Positions 47,899 through 57,620 are shown, counted from the first letter of the stretch. The stretch is 64,000 bases of DNA from Allosphingosinicella deserti (GCF_003012735.1 NZ_PXYI01000009.1:1-64000), one strand, 5' to 3'. Numbers and translations: made by a program. The notes: a model not told the origin generated them from the sequence alone.

Positions 47899-50800
47899 TC
47901 AAGCGGCTTGCGGCAGGTAGCGCGCAAGCAGTTCGTCCGGCAGATCGTGGAGCATCGGCACCGAGGTGTAGAGGAGCTTCGCCTCGATCCGACGACCCGG
48001 GAAGATCACGCGCAGCGCCTCGGCATAGGCCGCCATCTGACGCAGATGGGGGACCGGGATCGCATCACGAGACGTCGGTGCGCGCCGTCCCGTCTTGAAA
48101 TCGGCGACAACGACGCGCCCTGGCTGGACGAGCAGTCGGTCGACCGTCCCGGAGACCACCAGTCCGTCCGCAACCACGGCTGCGATGGGGGCTTCGGCAA
48201 GTGCCTCCGGCCCGAACAGCTCGGCGTGGCGCGGATCGGAGATCACGCGGCATGCATCCTCGACCAGAGACTGCCGCAGTGCTGCGTCGCCAACGCCGGC
48301 GGCTTGCTGCAGCCAGCGCTCGGCGCGGGTTGCACGCTCGGCCGGCGGCACATCCGGCAAGCGCTCGAACAGCTGGTGGAGCAGTCGGCCGCGGGCCGCC
48401 GCGTCGCGCAGGGCTGGAGACGGCGGCGGATCGCTGACATCGTCTTCCCCGAGCGCGGACGGGGCAAGCGGCCGCGGCGGACGGGCTTCGAGCGGCGCGG
48501 ACCTGCGAATCCATTCGGGCAGAGCGACTGCGGCGGGCACGCGGCGCGGGTCGGCCGACGCCGGCTTCGGCAACGGGCCATGGCGGAGGCTCCGCCCCCA
48601 CAGCATGTCCTCTTCCCAACCGCCGCCGAGCGTAGACAGCGCGGTCTCGATCGCGCGATACCAGCTCGCCAAAGGCGGTGCGCCCTTGGCCATCGGACCC
48701 AACGCACCGCCGACGTAGAGACGTTCCTCAGCGCGGGTCAGCGCGACGTAGAGCAGGCGCCAATGCTCGCGGCGCTCGGCCGCATCAATCGCGGCAATGT
48801 CGGAGGCGAGTGGCTCCACCAGCTCGTCCTTGCGGGGGCGAAAGATCGGCACTTCGATGTCCTCCTCGGCGAGCGTCAGGCTGGTGAAGCTTCCGCCGAT
48901 GCCGCCGCCCTTCCGATCCGGGTCGGCGCAGGCGTCGGCGAGGATCAGCACCGGCGATTGCAGACCCTTCGAGCCGTGCACGGTCATCACTCGCACCGCG
49001 TCGAGCGGCGCCGAAGGGTCGCGAACGATCTCGACGTCCCCGCGGGCGAACCATTCGAGGAAACGCTGCAGCGAAGGCGCCGAATTCGCCTCGAACTCCA
49101 GCGCGGAGGCGAGCAATTCCTCGATCGGATCGCGTGCTTCAGGGCCGAGGCGTTCGAGCAACTTCCTGCGGCTGCCGGAAGGGCCGGAGAGGATCGTCTC
49201 CAGGAACTGGTGGGGCGTGGCATAATCAGCCATGCTCAGGATATCCGACAGACCGCGCATCGTCTCCGCAAGACGATCCCGGAACCCTTCGGCAAGCTGC
49301 GATGGCCGGTCTGCCAGCGTGCGCAGCCGCGGCCAGAGCCCGCCTTCACGGCCAATAGCGGCGGCATAGAGATCGTCCTGGGTCCAGCCGAACAGGGGCG
49401 AGACGAGCAGCGAAGCCAGGTTGAGGTCGTCGAGCGGTTGCATGGCGAAGCGGGCTGCGGCCAGCAGATCCTGAACGGCAAGCGGCGCCGTCAGCAGCAG
49501 GCGGTCGACGCCCGCGACCGGCACCCCTTCCGCGTGAAGCCTGGCCACGATCAACGATGCCAAGTCGCCGCGGCGGCGGACGAGGACGAGAATGTCTTCC
49601 GGCCGCAGCGGGCGCGCCTTCGACGCTACGAAGAATGGATCGTCCAGCCAGAGGCGGATCTGCCTGGCGATCCTACCGGCGTAGACGCGCACGGTGTCGG
49701 AGACCCAGCCCTCCTCGCCGGCTTCGTCCTCCGGCTCGCCCCCGTCCCCGGTGAACGGCGCCCATAAGGTGACGGAGCCCGGCCGGCTGGCATGATGTGC
49801 CACATGGGGATTGGGAGCGCGCGGCAGGCCGAGAGCCCCGTGACCGAGTTCTTCGATCACACGATCGACGACGGCTAGAATCTCGGGCGAGGATCGAAAG
49901 CTTCGATCCATCGAGAGATCGAGGAAATCGCGGTCGACCGCGCCCGCCTCTCCGGCGAACCATGCGCGGGCGACCTCGAACGCCTGCGGATCGGTGCCTT
50001 GGAAGCCGAAGATCGCCTGTTTGTAGTCGCCAACGGTGAAGATGGTCCGCGGCCGCTGCGAGGCGCTCTCGCCGGCAAAGAATTCGAGGGTGAGCGCGCG
50101 GACGATGTTCCACTGCCGCTCGTTCGTGTCCTGGGCTTCGTCGACCAGGATGTGGTCGGTCGCCTGATCGAGCTTGTAGCGCACCCACTCGCTGATTCCG
50201 GGCGTCAGCAGCAGGGCCTCGGCGCGGCGAATGAGATCGTCGAAATCGACGGCCCCTGCGGCGCGCTTCGCAGCGCCATAGGCGAGGGCGAAGGTCTGCC
50301 CGGCCCGCAGTCCGGCGGCGAGGCACGCCACCAGACCTGCCGTCCTCCGCATCTGGAGGAGCGCGCGGCAACATTCGGCCAACCGTCCCGCATGCTCGGT
50401 ATAGTTCGGGTCCACCTTGGCCAATCCGGCGGTCACCTTGCGCGGATCACCGGACTTGGTCAGCACAAGTGCCGCCAGCTCCTCTAAAGTATCCGCGCGC
50501 GCCGGGTTGCCGCGGCCACGCCAGGCAGAGATTACGTCGCAGCAACTAAGGCCTGTCGCCGTGCCCCAGAGGCGATTCGCGTCTGCGATCCGTTCCAGGC
50601 TGCGGACGTCGAAGGCGTCGTCGCAGCAGCCGTCGGCGAGCGCTGCGTCGATATCGCCGGCAGGAAGATCGAAGACTCGGCGGAGCTTGGCTTCAATTCC
50701 TTCACGGGCGCCAAGTGCCTCGATCGGTGCCTGCGCACGCGCGCAGGCGCGGAGGAATGCCTCAGCGCCGGCTTCGCCCAACCGGTGGCTGAGCGCCTGG

Positions 50801-51348
50801 ACATCGCGGATCAAAGGTAGATCGCTGCCCTCTTCCGCGCGGACCAGCATCTCGGCAAGCGTCTGGCGCGCCAGCAATTGCTCTTCGCGGCCATCGAGCG
50901 GTCGGAATCCGGGCACCAATCCGGCTTCGGTCGGAAAGGCGGCAAGCAGGCTTTGCGAGAAGGCATGGATGGTCTGGATGCGGAGCCCGCCGCCGGCGGC
51001 GTCGAGCACCCGTGCGAACAGAGTGCGGGCCCGCGCGACGCTCGGGTCGTCCGTCGGCTCCCCGAGCGCGAACAACTCCCTGCGAAGCTCCGTGGTTTCG
51101 AGCCTGACCCAATAAGCCAGCCGTTCGTGGATGCGATCGGCCATCTCGGCGGCGCCCGCCTTGGTGAAGGTAAGGCACAGGATCGAGGATGGATCGACAC
51201 CGGAAAGGAGCAGGCGCAGCACCCGGGCGGTAAGGACGTGGGTCTTGCCGGTGCCGGCCGATGCCGAAAGCGCCGCATGGTCGCGGGGACTTGAGGCAAG
51301 CTGCTGCTCGTCCTTGAGCTGGTTGAGGGGGCGGAGGCGACGGGACAT
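47899..51348 (-). CDS. addA: Double-strand break repair helicase AddA
   Basis: 1149-aa helicase-nuclease subunit of the AddAB complex, which processes DNA ends for RecA-dependent repair in place of RecBCD. SF1 (UvrD-like) helicase motifs are visible: SASAGTGKTHVLTARVLRLL (motif I), LTFTKAGAAEMADRI, ILVDEAQDTNERQWNIV (motif II), FTVGDYKQAIFGFQGTDP (motif III) and MTVHGSKGLQSPVLIL (motif V). The C-terminal RecB-like nuclease shows VSGTVDRLLVQP and VVVADFKTGRR. ATG 51348 has GAGAAGG upstream. addB lies on the same strand but 6.2 kb away; see findings. Confidence 0.95.
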   Translation of the reverse strand: MSRRLRPLNQLKDEQQLASSPRDHAALSASAGTGKTHVLTARVLRLLLSGVDPSSILCLTFTKAGAAEMADRIHERLAYWVRLETTELRRELFALGEPTDDPSVARARTLFARVLDAAGGGLRIQTIHAFSQSLLAAFPTEAGLVPGFRPLDGREEQLLARQTLAEMLVRAEEGSDLPLIRDVQALSHRLGEAGAEAFLRACARAQAPIEALGAREGIEAKLRRVFDLPAGDIDAALADGCCDDAFDVRSLERIADANRLWGTATGLSCCDVISAWRGRGNPARADTLEELAALVLTKSGDPRKVTAGLAKVDPNYTEHAGRLAECCRALLQMRRTAGLVACLAAGLRAGQTFALAYGAAKRAAGAVDFDDLIRRAEALLLTPGISEWVRYKLDQATDHILVDEAQDTNERQWNIVRALTLEFFAGESASQRPRTIFTVGDYKQAIFGFQGTDPQAFEVARAWFAGEAGAVDRDFLDLSMDRSFRSSPEILAVVDRVIEELGHGALGLPRAPNPHVAHHASRPGSVTLWAPFTGDGGEPEDEAGEEGWVSDTVRVYAGRIARQIRLWLDDPFFVASKARPLRPEDILVLVRRRGDLASLIVARLHAEGVPVAGVDRLLLTAPLAVQDLLAAARFAMQPLDDLNLASLLVSPLFGWTQDDLYAAAIGREGGLWPRLRTLADRPSQLAEGFRDRLAETMRGLSDILSMADYATPHQFLETILSGPSGSRRKLLERLGPEARDPIEELLASALEFEANSAPSLQRFLEWFARGDVEIVRDPSAPLDAVRVMTVHGSKGLQSPVLILADACADPDRKGGGIGGSFTSLTLAEEDIEVPIFRPRKDELVEPLASDIAAIDAAERREHWRLLYVALTRAEERLYVGGALGPMAKGAPPLASWYRAIETALSTLGGGWEEDMLWGRSLRHGPLPKPASADPRRVPAAVALPEWIRRSAPLEARPPRPLAPSALGEDDVSDPPPSPALRDAAARGRLLHQLFERLPDVPPAERATRAERWLQQAAGVGDAALRQSLVEDACRVISDPRHAELFGPEALAEAPIAAVVADGLVVSGTVDRLLVQPGRVVVADFKTGRRAPTSRDAIPVPHLRQMAAYAEALRVIFPGRRIEAKLLYTSVPMLHDLPDELLARYLPQAA

Positions 51349-51527
51349 GCGCCTTCTCTCGGGGAAGTGGCGGGCAATGTGAAGCCTCGCGGCCGGAGAT
51401 CGGTGCCGTCATGCCGTCCATTCCGGGAAAATACGGAGGTGGAGCAGCAGGTTGGCGCCATCGACGCCGCTATAAACTTTAGCAAAGGAGCGCTGCACTA
51501 AGCGGTGCCTGTCTGAACGGAGTTTCC

Positions 51528-52970
51528 ATGACCGATCATCTTCGATCCCGCCTCGACTTCATGCAGATGGATCGGGCGCAACGCGATCTGCTTGCGTCCG
51601 CCCAGTCGGACGTGGCCGAACTGATCGGTCCGGCGCTCGACCGCTTCTACGCCGCTGCACGGGCCAATTCTGAGACGAATGCCTTCTTCCGTGATGCAGG
51701 GCACATGAACCAGGCGAAGGCCGCCCAGCAATCCCATTGGCGCCGGATCGCAAGCGGTCGGTTCGACCAGGATTATCATGATAGCGTCCGCCGGATCGGA
51801 TCCGTCCACGCACGCATCGGCCTCGAGCCGAAATGGTATGTCGCAGCCTATGCGCTGGTCGTGGAGAATCTGATCAAGGGTGTCGCGCAGCGCTACTCGC
51901 CCTGGCGCCGGCTGCTCAGCCTGTTCCGCTTGCCCGCCGCAGAAGACGTCACCGCAGCGATCGTCAAGGCGGCGTTGATGGATATGGAGCTCTCGATCTC
52001 GATCTATATCGAGGAAGCGCAGTCTGAACGGACCCGTGCCACCGAGGCTTTGGACGGTGCGCTCAAGCGTTTGGCCGATGGCGATCTTACCGCGGAGGTC
52101 AGCGGTCTTCCGCAGAGCTTTGCGGGGCTCGAGCGCAGCTACAATCAGACGCTGGCGCGCATGCGCGACACGATCGGCAGCGTCAGCGCCAATGCGTCGG
52201 CAATCCGCACCGGATCGACCGAAGTCAGCCAGGCGTCGAATGATCTTTCGCGCCGCACCGAGCAGCAGGCCGCCTCGCTGGAGGAGACCGCAGCGGCGAT
52301 GACCGAGATCACCGCAACCGTGCACAACAGCGCGGCGGGAGCCAACGAAGCCAATAAGCTTGTTCGCGCCACCCAGGCGGATGCCCAGGAAAGCAGCAAA
52401 GTCGTCGGCGACGCGGTTGCCGCGATGGCGGAGATCGAGAGGAGCTCGCAGGAGATCACCAAGATCATCGCCGTGATCGACAAGATTGCGTTCCAAACCA
52501 ATCTCCTCGCGCTCAACGCCTCGGTGGAAGCGGCGCATGCCGGGGAAGCTGGCCGGGCTTTCGCGGTGGTCGCCAATGAGGTGCGTGCCCTCGCCCAACG
52601 CTCGGCGGACGCGGCACAGGAGATCGGAACGCTCATCTCCAACAGCTCCAAGCAGGTCGAAGGCGGGGTGACCCTGGTCGGCGAGGCCGGCGAGGCGCTC
52701 GCACGGATCATCGGCTCGATCGACGAAGTCTCGGGTCTCGTCGGTCAGATCGCGCTTGCCGCCGACCAGCAGAGCTCGGCGCTTGCCCAGGTCAACATCG
52801 CGATCACCGAAATGGATCGGATGACCCAGCAGAATGCAGCGATGGTCGAGCAGACCTCCGCGGCGGCTGCCTCCTTGACGTCGCAAGCCGAGGCGCTCGC
52901 GACCGAGACCGGCAGCTTCCGGGTGGACTCGTCGGTGCGCAGCGGAACGATGATCCGCCGCGCGGCCTGA
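51528..52970 (+). CDS. Globin-coupled methyl-accepting chemotaxis protein (HemAT-like)
   Basis: 480-aa soluble chemoreceptor. Residues about 5-160 form a sensor globin ([20 protein letters not shown], then [20 protein letters not shown], where the His before ARIGL is the expected haem ligand). A HAMP-like linker ([20 protein letters not shown]) leads to the signalling domain with the MCP hairpin [40 protein letters not shown] and Gln/Glu methylation-type segments ([13 protein letters not shown]). No transmembrane helix is present. It should sense O2, or NO/CO, and act through CheA/CheW encoded elsewhere. GGAG precedes the ATG. It is the first gene of the block between addA and addB. Confidence 0.92.
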   Translation: MTDHLRSRLDFMQMDRAQRDLLASAQSDVAELIGPALDRFYAAARANSETNAFFRDAGHMNQAKAAQQSHWRRIASGRFDQDYHDSVRRIGSVHARIGLEPKWYVAAYALVVENLIKGVAQRYSPWRRLLSLFRLPAAEDVTAAIVKAALMDMELSISIYIEEAQSERTRATEALDGALKRLADGDLTAEVSGLPQSFAGLERSYNQTLARMRDTIGSVSANASAIRTGSTEVSQASNDLSRRTEQQAASLEETAAAMTEITATVHNSAAGANEANKLVRATQADAQESSKVVGDAVAAMAEIERSSQEITKIIAVIDKIAFQTNLLALNASVEAAHAGEAGRAFAVVANEVRALAQRSADAAQEIGTLISNSSKQVEGGVTLVGEAGEALARIIGSIDEVSGLVGQIALAADQQSSALAQVNIAITEMDRMTQQNAAMVEQTSAAAASLTSQAEALATETGSFRVDSSVRSGTMIRRAA

Positions 52971-53085
52971 CCCGCTCTGGGATCGATCGCGCACCGGTCG
53001 ATCCCCGCGGGCGCCTGGGCGCCGAGCCCTTGCGAGGCGCTTCACCTCTGCTAAGCGCGCGGCAACGCCCTTCGGAGGAACCGTC

Positions 53086-54141
53086 ATGATCCCCACCCGT
53101 GCCTATGCCGCCCAATCCGCAACCACGCCGTTCGAGCCTTTCTCGTTCGAACGGCGCGATCCTCGGCCGAACGACGTCGCGATCGCAATCGAGCATTGCG
53201 GCGTCTGCCACTCCGATCTCCATACCGCGCGCAGCGAATGGGGCGGCACTCGCTATCCCTGCGTTCCTGGGCACGAGATCGTCGGCACGGTGACCGCGGT
53301 CGGCAGTGACGTCACCAAGTTCGCGGTCGGCGACGTGGTCGGCGTCGGCTGCATGGTCGATTCCTGCCTCAGCTGCCCGTCCTGCCAGGAGGGGCTCGAG
53401 CAATATTGCGAGCGTGGCTTCACCGGCACCTACAATGGCCCCGCTCAGGAAGATGGCGGCAACACCTATGGCGGCTATTCCGATCACATCGTGGTGCGCG
53501 AGGAGTTCGTTCTCAAGATCCGCCATTCGCGCGATCAGCTGCCTGCGGTCGCACCTTTGCTGTGTGCCGGCATCACCACATGGTCGCCGCTGCGCCACTG
53601 GAAGGTCGGGCCCGGGCAAAAGGTCGGCGTGGTCGGCATCGGCGGCCTCGGACATATGGGGATCAAGCTCGCCAAGGCGCTCGGCGCCCATGTCGTCGCC
53701 TTCACCACCTCACCTTCCAAGCGCGAGGACGCGAAGGCACTCGGCGCCGATGAGGTCGTCGTGTCGCGCGAACGCAGCGAAATGAAGGCGCACACCGGCA
53801 GCTTCGATTTCATCCTCAACACCGTCGCAGCACCCCACGACCTTGATCAGTTTCTGATGCTGCTGAAGCGCGACGGCACCATGACGCTGGTCGGCGTGCC
53901 CGCCGAGCCGCATCCTTCCCCCTCCGTCGGGCTGCTCATCTTCCGTCGCCGCAGCCTCGCCGGCTCCCTGATCGGGGGCATCGCGGAGACCCAGGAGATG
54001 CTGGACTTCTGCGCCGAGCACAACATCGTCTCCGACATCGAGCCGATCCGCATCCAGGAGATCGAAACGGCTTACGAGCGGATGTTGAAGAGCGACGTCA
54101 AGTACCGCTTCGTCATCGACATGGCGTCGATCAAAGAATGA
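53086..54141 (+). CDS. NAD(P)-dependent zinc alcohol dehydrogenase (CAD/YahK family)
   Basis: 351-aa medium-chain dehydrogenase of the cinnamyl-alcohol-type subgroup. Catalytic zinc ligands lie in HCGVCHSDLHTAR and VPGHEIVG; the structural four-cysteine lobe is SCLSCPSCQEGLEQYC. The Rossmann motif is GVVGIGGLGHMGIKLAKALG. Family members reduce aldehydes with NADPH. AGGAGG-type site (GGAGGAACCGTC) precedes ATG 53086. A hairpin follows the stop, so it is probably monocistronic. Confidence 0.94.
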   Translation: MIPTRAYAAQSATTPFEPFSFERRDPRPNDVAIAIEHCGVCHSDLHTARSEWGGTRYPCVPGHEIVGTVTAVGSDVTKFAVGDVVGVGCMVDSCLSCPSCQEGLEQYCERGFTGTYNGPAQEDGGNTYGGYSDHIVVREEFVLKIRHSRDQLPAVAPLLCAGITTWSPLRHWKVGPGQKVGVVGIGGLGHMGIKLAKALGAHVVAFTTSPSKREDAKALGADEVVVSRERSEMKAHTGSFDFILNTVAAPHDLDQFLMLLKRDGTMTLVGVPAEPHPSPSVGLLIFRRRSLAGSLIGGIAETQEMLDFCAEHNIVSDIEPIRIQEIETAYERMLKSDVKYRFVIDMASIKE

Positions 54142-54148
54142 CGGGGAT

Positions 54149-54180
54149 GGCGCGGCGGACGGCATGACGGCCGCCGCGCC
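54149..54180 (+). terminator. Terminator-like hairpin after the alcohol dehydrogenase
   Basis: A perfect 10-bp stem (GGCGCGGCGG with CCGCCGCGCC) with a 12-base loop lies 7 bases after the stop codon, between two convergent genes. It is followed by TCTCAGCTTT, a poor T-tail, so termination may be weak or partly Rho-dependent. It could serve either strand. Confidence 0.55.
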
Positions 54181-54201
54181 TCTCAGCTTTGTCGATTGCC
54201 G

Positions 54202-54525
54202 TCAGGACGCGGCTCGTGCGCGCTCCGCCTCAGCCGTGAGGAAGCCCGGCTCGCGCTCAGGCACCAGCCAGCGACTTTCGTAGATTTCGATCGTCTCGAA
54301 GATCGCCTGCACGAAATAGGGATCCGAGGCGAGATAGGTGTCCAGGGCGGCGCGATCTGGCAGATCGAACACGAACAGACTCCCGATCATTCGACCATCT
54401 TCGATCAGCGGACCGCCATAGACGATCTTGTCCTGCTCGCCCGCCACAAAGTCGAGATGGGCCGCGCGATTGCGACGGCGAAGTTCGCCGGCGCCCTTGT
54501 CCTTGCCGATGACGACGAAGTGCAT
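54202..54525 (-). CDS. YciI family protein
   Basis: 107-aa small ferredoxin-like-fold protein of the YciI/YCII family (MHFVVIGKDKG, RRRNRAAHLDFVAGEQDKIV, YGGPLI, IGSLFVFDLPDRAALDTYLA, DPYFVQAIFETIEIY). Members are of unclear function; some act as chlorodienelactone-type enzymes. The start ATG 54525 begins the conserved MHFVVIG; the frame is open a little further upstream. It converges on the alcohol dehydrogenase gene. Confidence 0.85.
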   Translation of the reverse strand: MHFVVIGKDKGAGELRRRNRAAHLDFVAGEQDKIVYGGPLIEDGRMIGSLFVFDLPDRAALDTYLASDPYFVQAIFETIEIYESRWLVPEREPGFLTAEAERARAAS

Positions 54526-54585
54526 GCCGAGAGCGCTACAGGTGCGGGCCGCGACGGGCAAGCGCCGGGACCGGTCATGACGTCG

Positions 54586-54798
54586 TCAACTCGCGCGATC
54601 GTGGGTGTGATCGACGTCGATCGCGCCGCCCACGGCGTGGCTGGTGGTCTCGGAGCGAGCCCGGCTCTCAGGCGAAGGCTTCTCGCCGCGCACGGCAACG
54701 TTGCCGGTGGTGTCGTCATACTCCGCGTCACGCTCGCCTTGGGGCGGCTTGGACGCGCCGCCCTGGTTGTTGGTGGCGCCGCCGCTATTGTTGGTCAT
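54586..54798 (-). CDS. Small disordered hypothetical protein
   Basis: 70-aa polar protein (MTNNSGGATNNQGGASKPPQ, then GERDAEYDDTTGN) rich in Gly, Asn, Asp and charged residues, without hydrophobic core. It looks intrinsically disordered. AAGGAG lies 8 bases before ATG 54798 and supports translation; a GTG at 54804 is too near the site. I do not recognise a family. Its neighbours (YciI, small membrane protein, glycine-zipper protein) suggest a group of stress or envelope accessory genes, but this is only by position. Confidence 0.6.
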   Translation of the reverse strand: MTNNSGGATNNQGGASKPPQGERDAEYDDTTGNVAVRGEKPSPESRARSETTSHAVGGAIDVDHTHDRAS

Positions 54799-54965
54799 GG
54801 CCACTGCTCCTTCGCATCATCATTGTCCCGGCAACGCGCGACGGGAGACGGGGTGCCCCTCCCCTGCGCCCGGCGGGTGGACCGTGCGTGGCTTGCGTCG
54901 CGGTGCGGACTTGGCGACCGCCGGATCCCTCCTCTAGGAGGGCGATAAACGCAGGAGAACAGCCG

Positions 54966-55154
54966 ATGACCAAGAAACCAACCCCTCCCCGCCCCTCAAG
55001 GAAGACCGGAACGGCCACGCGGGCGGAAGACGGCGAGGGCGATCGCAACAAGAAGATCGTCGCCGGGGCTGCGATCGGAATCGGCTCGGCAGCGATCGTC
55101 GCCGCGCTCCTCTACGCCAATCGGCGCGGCAAGGGAGACAAGAGCGAGGGCTGA
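54966..55154 (+). CDS. Small single-pass membrane protein
   Basis: 62-aa protein with a basic, proline-rich N-terminus (MTKKPTPPRPSRKTGTATRA), one transmembrane helix (KIVAGAAIGIGSAAIVAALL) and a Lys/Arg-rich C-terminal tail (YANRRGKGDKSEG). AGGAG precedes the ATG. No family recognised; the Gly/Ala-rich helix could oligomerise. Confidence 0.65.
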   Translation: MTKKPTPPRPSRKTGTATRAEDGEGDRNKKIVAGAAIGIGSAAIVAALLYANRRGKGDKSEG

Positions 55155-55233
55155 ACCTCGCCTGTCGACCAAGTTCAGCGAGGGCTCAAGCGACTCGCGC
55201 TAGACACTTCTCATCGATTCGGAGGAGTTAGTC

Positions 55234-55539
55234 ATGCGTAAGATCGTTCTCGCCCTGGCGGCCACCAGCCTCACCGTTCCGGCCTTGCCGGCGAGCACCG
55301 CCTTCGCCCGCGACACGGGAGTCTATCACGGACAGACGTGGCGCGGCTCGGATGGCAGGACCTATTGCCGCAAGCCGAACGGCACGACCGGCCTTGTCGT
55401 CGGCGGCGCCGCCGGCGCCCTCGTCGGCCGAGAGATCGACAGCCGTGGCAGCCGCGCGACCGGCACGGTTCTCGGCGCCGCCGTCGGAGCGCTCCTTGGC
55501 CGGCACGTGCAGCGTAACGTGATCAGCCGCTGCCGCTAA
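55234..55539 (+). CDS. Glycine-zipper 2TM domain protein
   Basis: 101-aa exported protein: signal peptide (MRKIVLALAATSLTVPALPA, cleavage near AFA) and a double glycine-zipper hairpin (TTGLVVGGAAGALVGREIDS, TGTVLGAAVGALLGRHVQ). Related outer-membrane or envelope proteins (Rick_17kDa/SlyB-like) influence envelope stability. Two Cys residues (TYCRK, SRCR) may pair. GGAGGAG precedes the ATG. A strong terminator follows. Confidence 0.8.
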   Translation: MRKIVLALAATSLTVPALPASTAFARDTGVYHGQTWRGSDGRTYCRKPNGTTGLVVGGAAGALVGREIDSRGSRATGTVLGAAVGALLGRHVQRNVISRCR

Positions 55540-55559
55540 CGCCAAAGCGACACACGGAA

Positions 55560-55597
55560 GAAAGCGCCTCGGTCCTCCGGCCGGGCGCTTTTCTTTT
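55560..55597 (+). terminator. Rho-independent terminator after the glycine-zipper gene
   Basis: A GC-rich imperfect stem (AAAGCGCC...GGGCGCTTT, with CGG/CCG pairing inside) is followed by TTTTCTTTT. It lies 21 bases after the stop codon and fits a classical intrinsic terminator. Confidence 0.85.
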
Positions 55598-55644
55598 GGT
55601 CTCGGCGGCGGCAGGATAATGCGCTTCACTGCCGAAGGATCGAC

Positions 55645-57585
55645 ATGCGCGCTTTCTGCCTCGCCGCTCTGCTGTTCACCGCCGCCGCGCCGCTGCCCGC
55701 CCAACCGCGTCCGGTCGAGACGCAGCAGGTGGGAAGCGCAACCCTGCAGAACGTGCCAGAGATACCCAGCATCGTGCGCGAGGCCGTCCAGCGCTTCCAG
55801 AATTACCGCGAAGCCGAATTCGAAGACTGGCTGGACGACGGGTCGATGCTGATCACCACGCGCTTCGGCACGACGCGTCAGGTTCACCGCGTGCTCGGCC
55901 CCGGCGCTGACCGCAGCCAGCTTACGTTCTTCTCCGAGCCTGTCTCGGGCGTTTGGCACATTCCCGGCAGCGAACGGTTTCTGCTATCCCGCGATGCGGG
56001 CGGCGACGAATGGTTTCAGCTCTACGCAATGGGGATCACCGGTGCGCCGGTCCAGCTCACCGAGCCGGGCACCCGCAACCAGTCGCCGGTGCTCAGCACG
56101 GACGGGAAGGTGCTGGCTTGGTCGCGCGCGGTGAAGGGCTCGAGCGACCACGCCATCCTCATCGCCGAGCCCGCCGATCCGACAAGCCGCCGCGTGGCCT
56201 ATCAGGGCAAGGGCGCGATCGCGCCGGCAGACATATCACCCGACGGCACGCGCATCTTGCTGACGCGTGGAATCTCCAACCGAGAGATGCGCCTATCGAT
56301 GCTCGACGTCGCGACCGGCCAAGCCGCCGAGCTTCCGTTCACAAGCACCCCCGCACGATACATCGATCCGCGCTTCGTGCGCGGAGGCGCAGCGATCCTG
56401 GTGATCACCGATCAGGGCAGCGATGTCCTTCGCCTGGTCGAGATCGACCTGCAGACGGGCAAGAGCGTGCCGGTTTCCGGTGAATCCAGATGGGAGGTCG
56501 AACGCTATGACCTCAGCAACGATGGTCGGGTCCTGGCATATGCGACGAATGAAGACGGCTTTTCTCGTCTCGCGGTGCAGGATTTTCGCACCCGGCGTGC
56601 CCTGCCCCAGCCGCAATTGCCCAGGGGGGTGCTGACGGGTCTCAAATTCTCACCCGGCGGAAAGACGCTCGGGATCAGCATGACCAATGCGACGTCGGCG
56701 GGCGATGCCTGGGCCTGGGACGTCACCGCGGCGCGGTTGACGCGCTGGACCCATTCGGAGCTTGGCGGCCTCGAGCCGGCGACGCTTGCGGAGCCTCGGC
56801 TGATCCGCTTCCAATCGTTCGACGGGCTCTCCGTCCCGGCGTTTGTCTATCGCCCGCGCAACGCTGAAGCCGGCGCGCGCACGCCGGTGATCGTCGACAT
56901 TCATGGCGGTCCCGAGTCGCAAACCCGGCCCGGCTGGAATCCCGGCGCGCAATATTTTGCCGATCAGCTCGGCGCGACGGTGATACTGCCCAATGTTCGC
57001 GGCAGCGAAGGCTATGGCAAGGCGTACCTCAACCTCGACAATGGCGCGAAGCGGGAGGACAGCGTCAAGGATATCGGCGCGCTGCTCGATTGGATCGGAC
57101 GGCAGCCGGATCTCGATTCCGCCAGGATCGCTGTCTATGGCCAATCCTATGGCGGCTACATGTCGCTCGCTGTCTCCACCCATTATGCCGATCGCGTCGT
57201 TGGTAGCATCGAGCGCTACGGCATCAGCAATTGGATTTCGTTCCTCCAGAACACCGAGGCGTACCGCCGTGACAATCGCCGGGCCGAATATGGCGACGAG
57301 CGTGACCCCGCGATGCGCGCGGTGCTGGAGCGGATCTCCCCGCTCGCCAACGTCTCGGCGATCAAGAAGCCGATGCTGGTCATGCAGGGCGCCAACGATC
57401 CCCGTGTACCGCAGTCGGAATCGGAGCAGATCGTGGAGCAGCTCCGGAGCAGGGGCGTCGAAACCTGGTACGTCCTGTTCGCAGACGAAGGGCATGGATT
57501 TTTGAAGAAGCCGAACAATGACTTGCGGCGTGAAGTTGAGACTGTCTTCCTGAAGAGACTGTTCGAAGTTCCGTCAAAGCGCTGA
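55645..57585 (+). CDS. S9 family peptidase (prolyl oligopeptidase-like), secreted
   Basis: 646-aa exported serine peptidase. A signal peptide (MRAFCLAALLFTAAAPLPAQ) precedes an N-terminal beta-propeller of about 370 residues and a C-terminal alpha/beta hydrolase domain. The catalytic triad is visible: nucleophile in YGQSYGGYMSLA, Asp in QGANDPRVPQSES and His in FADEGHGFLKK. HGGPESQTRPGW is the oxyanion-side segment. Acylaminoacyl- or dipeptidyl-peptidase-like activity is likely, probably on peptides in the periplasm. It is the last gene of the block between addA and addB. Confidence 0.92.
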   Translation: MRAFCLAALLFTAAAPLPAQPRPVETQQVGSATLQNVPEIPSIVREAVQRFQNYREAEFEDWLDDGSMLITTRFGTTRQVHRVLGPGADRSQLTFFSEPVSGVWHIPGSERFLLSRDAGGDEWFQLYAMGITGAPVQLTEPGTRNQSPVLSTDGKVLAWSRAVKGSSDHAILIAEPADPTSRRVAYQGKGAIAPADISPDGTRILLTRGISNREMRLSMLDVATGQAAELPFTSTPARYIDPRFVRGGAAILVITDQGSDVLRLVEIDLQTGKSVPVSGESRWEVERYDLSNDGRVLAYATNEDGFSRLAVQDFRTRRALPQPQLPRGVLTGLKFSPGGKTLGISMTNATSAGDAWAWDVTAARLTRWTHSELGGLEPATLAEPRLIRFQSFDGLSVPAFVYRPRNAEAGARTPVIVDIHGGPESQTRPGWNPGAQYFADQLGATVILPNVRGSEGYGKAYLNLDNGAKREDSVKDIGALLDWIGRQPDLDSARIAVYGQSYGGYMSLAVSTHYADRVVGSIERYGISNWISFLQNTEAYRRDNRRAEYGDERDPAMRAVLERISPLANVSAIKKPMLVMQGANDPRVPQSESEQIVEQLRSRGVETWYVLFADEGHGFLKKPNNDLRREVETVFLKRLFEVPSKR

Positions 57586-57620
57586 TCTCAGGCTCTTCGA
57601 GTGTGGGGGGTAAGAAGAAC

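Noticed and set aside
47908-49767. Plus-strand open frame of about 619 codons opposite addA
   Set aside because: Shadow of addA with arginine-rich composition typical of an antisense frame.
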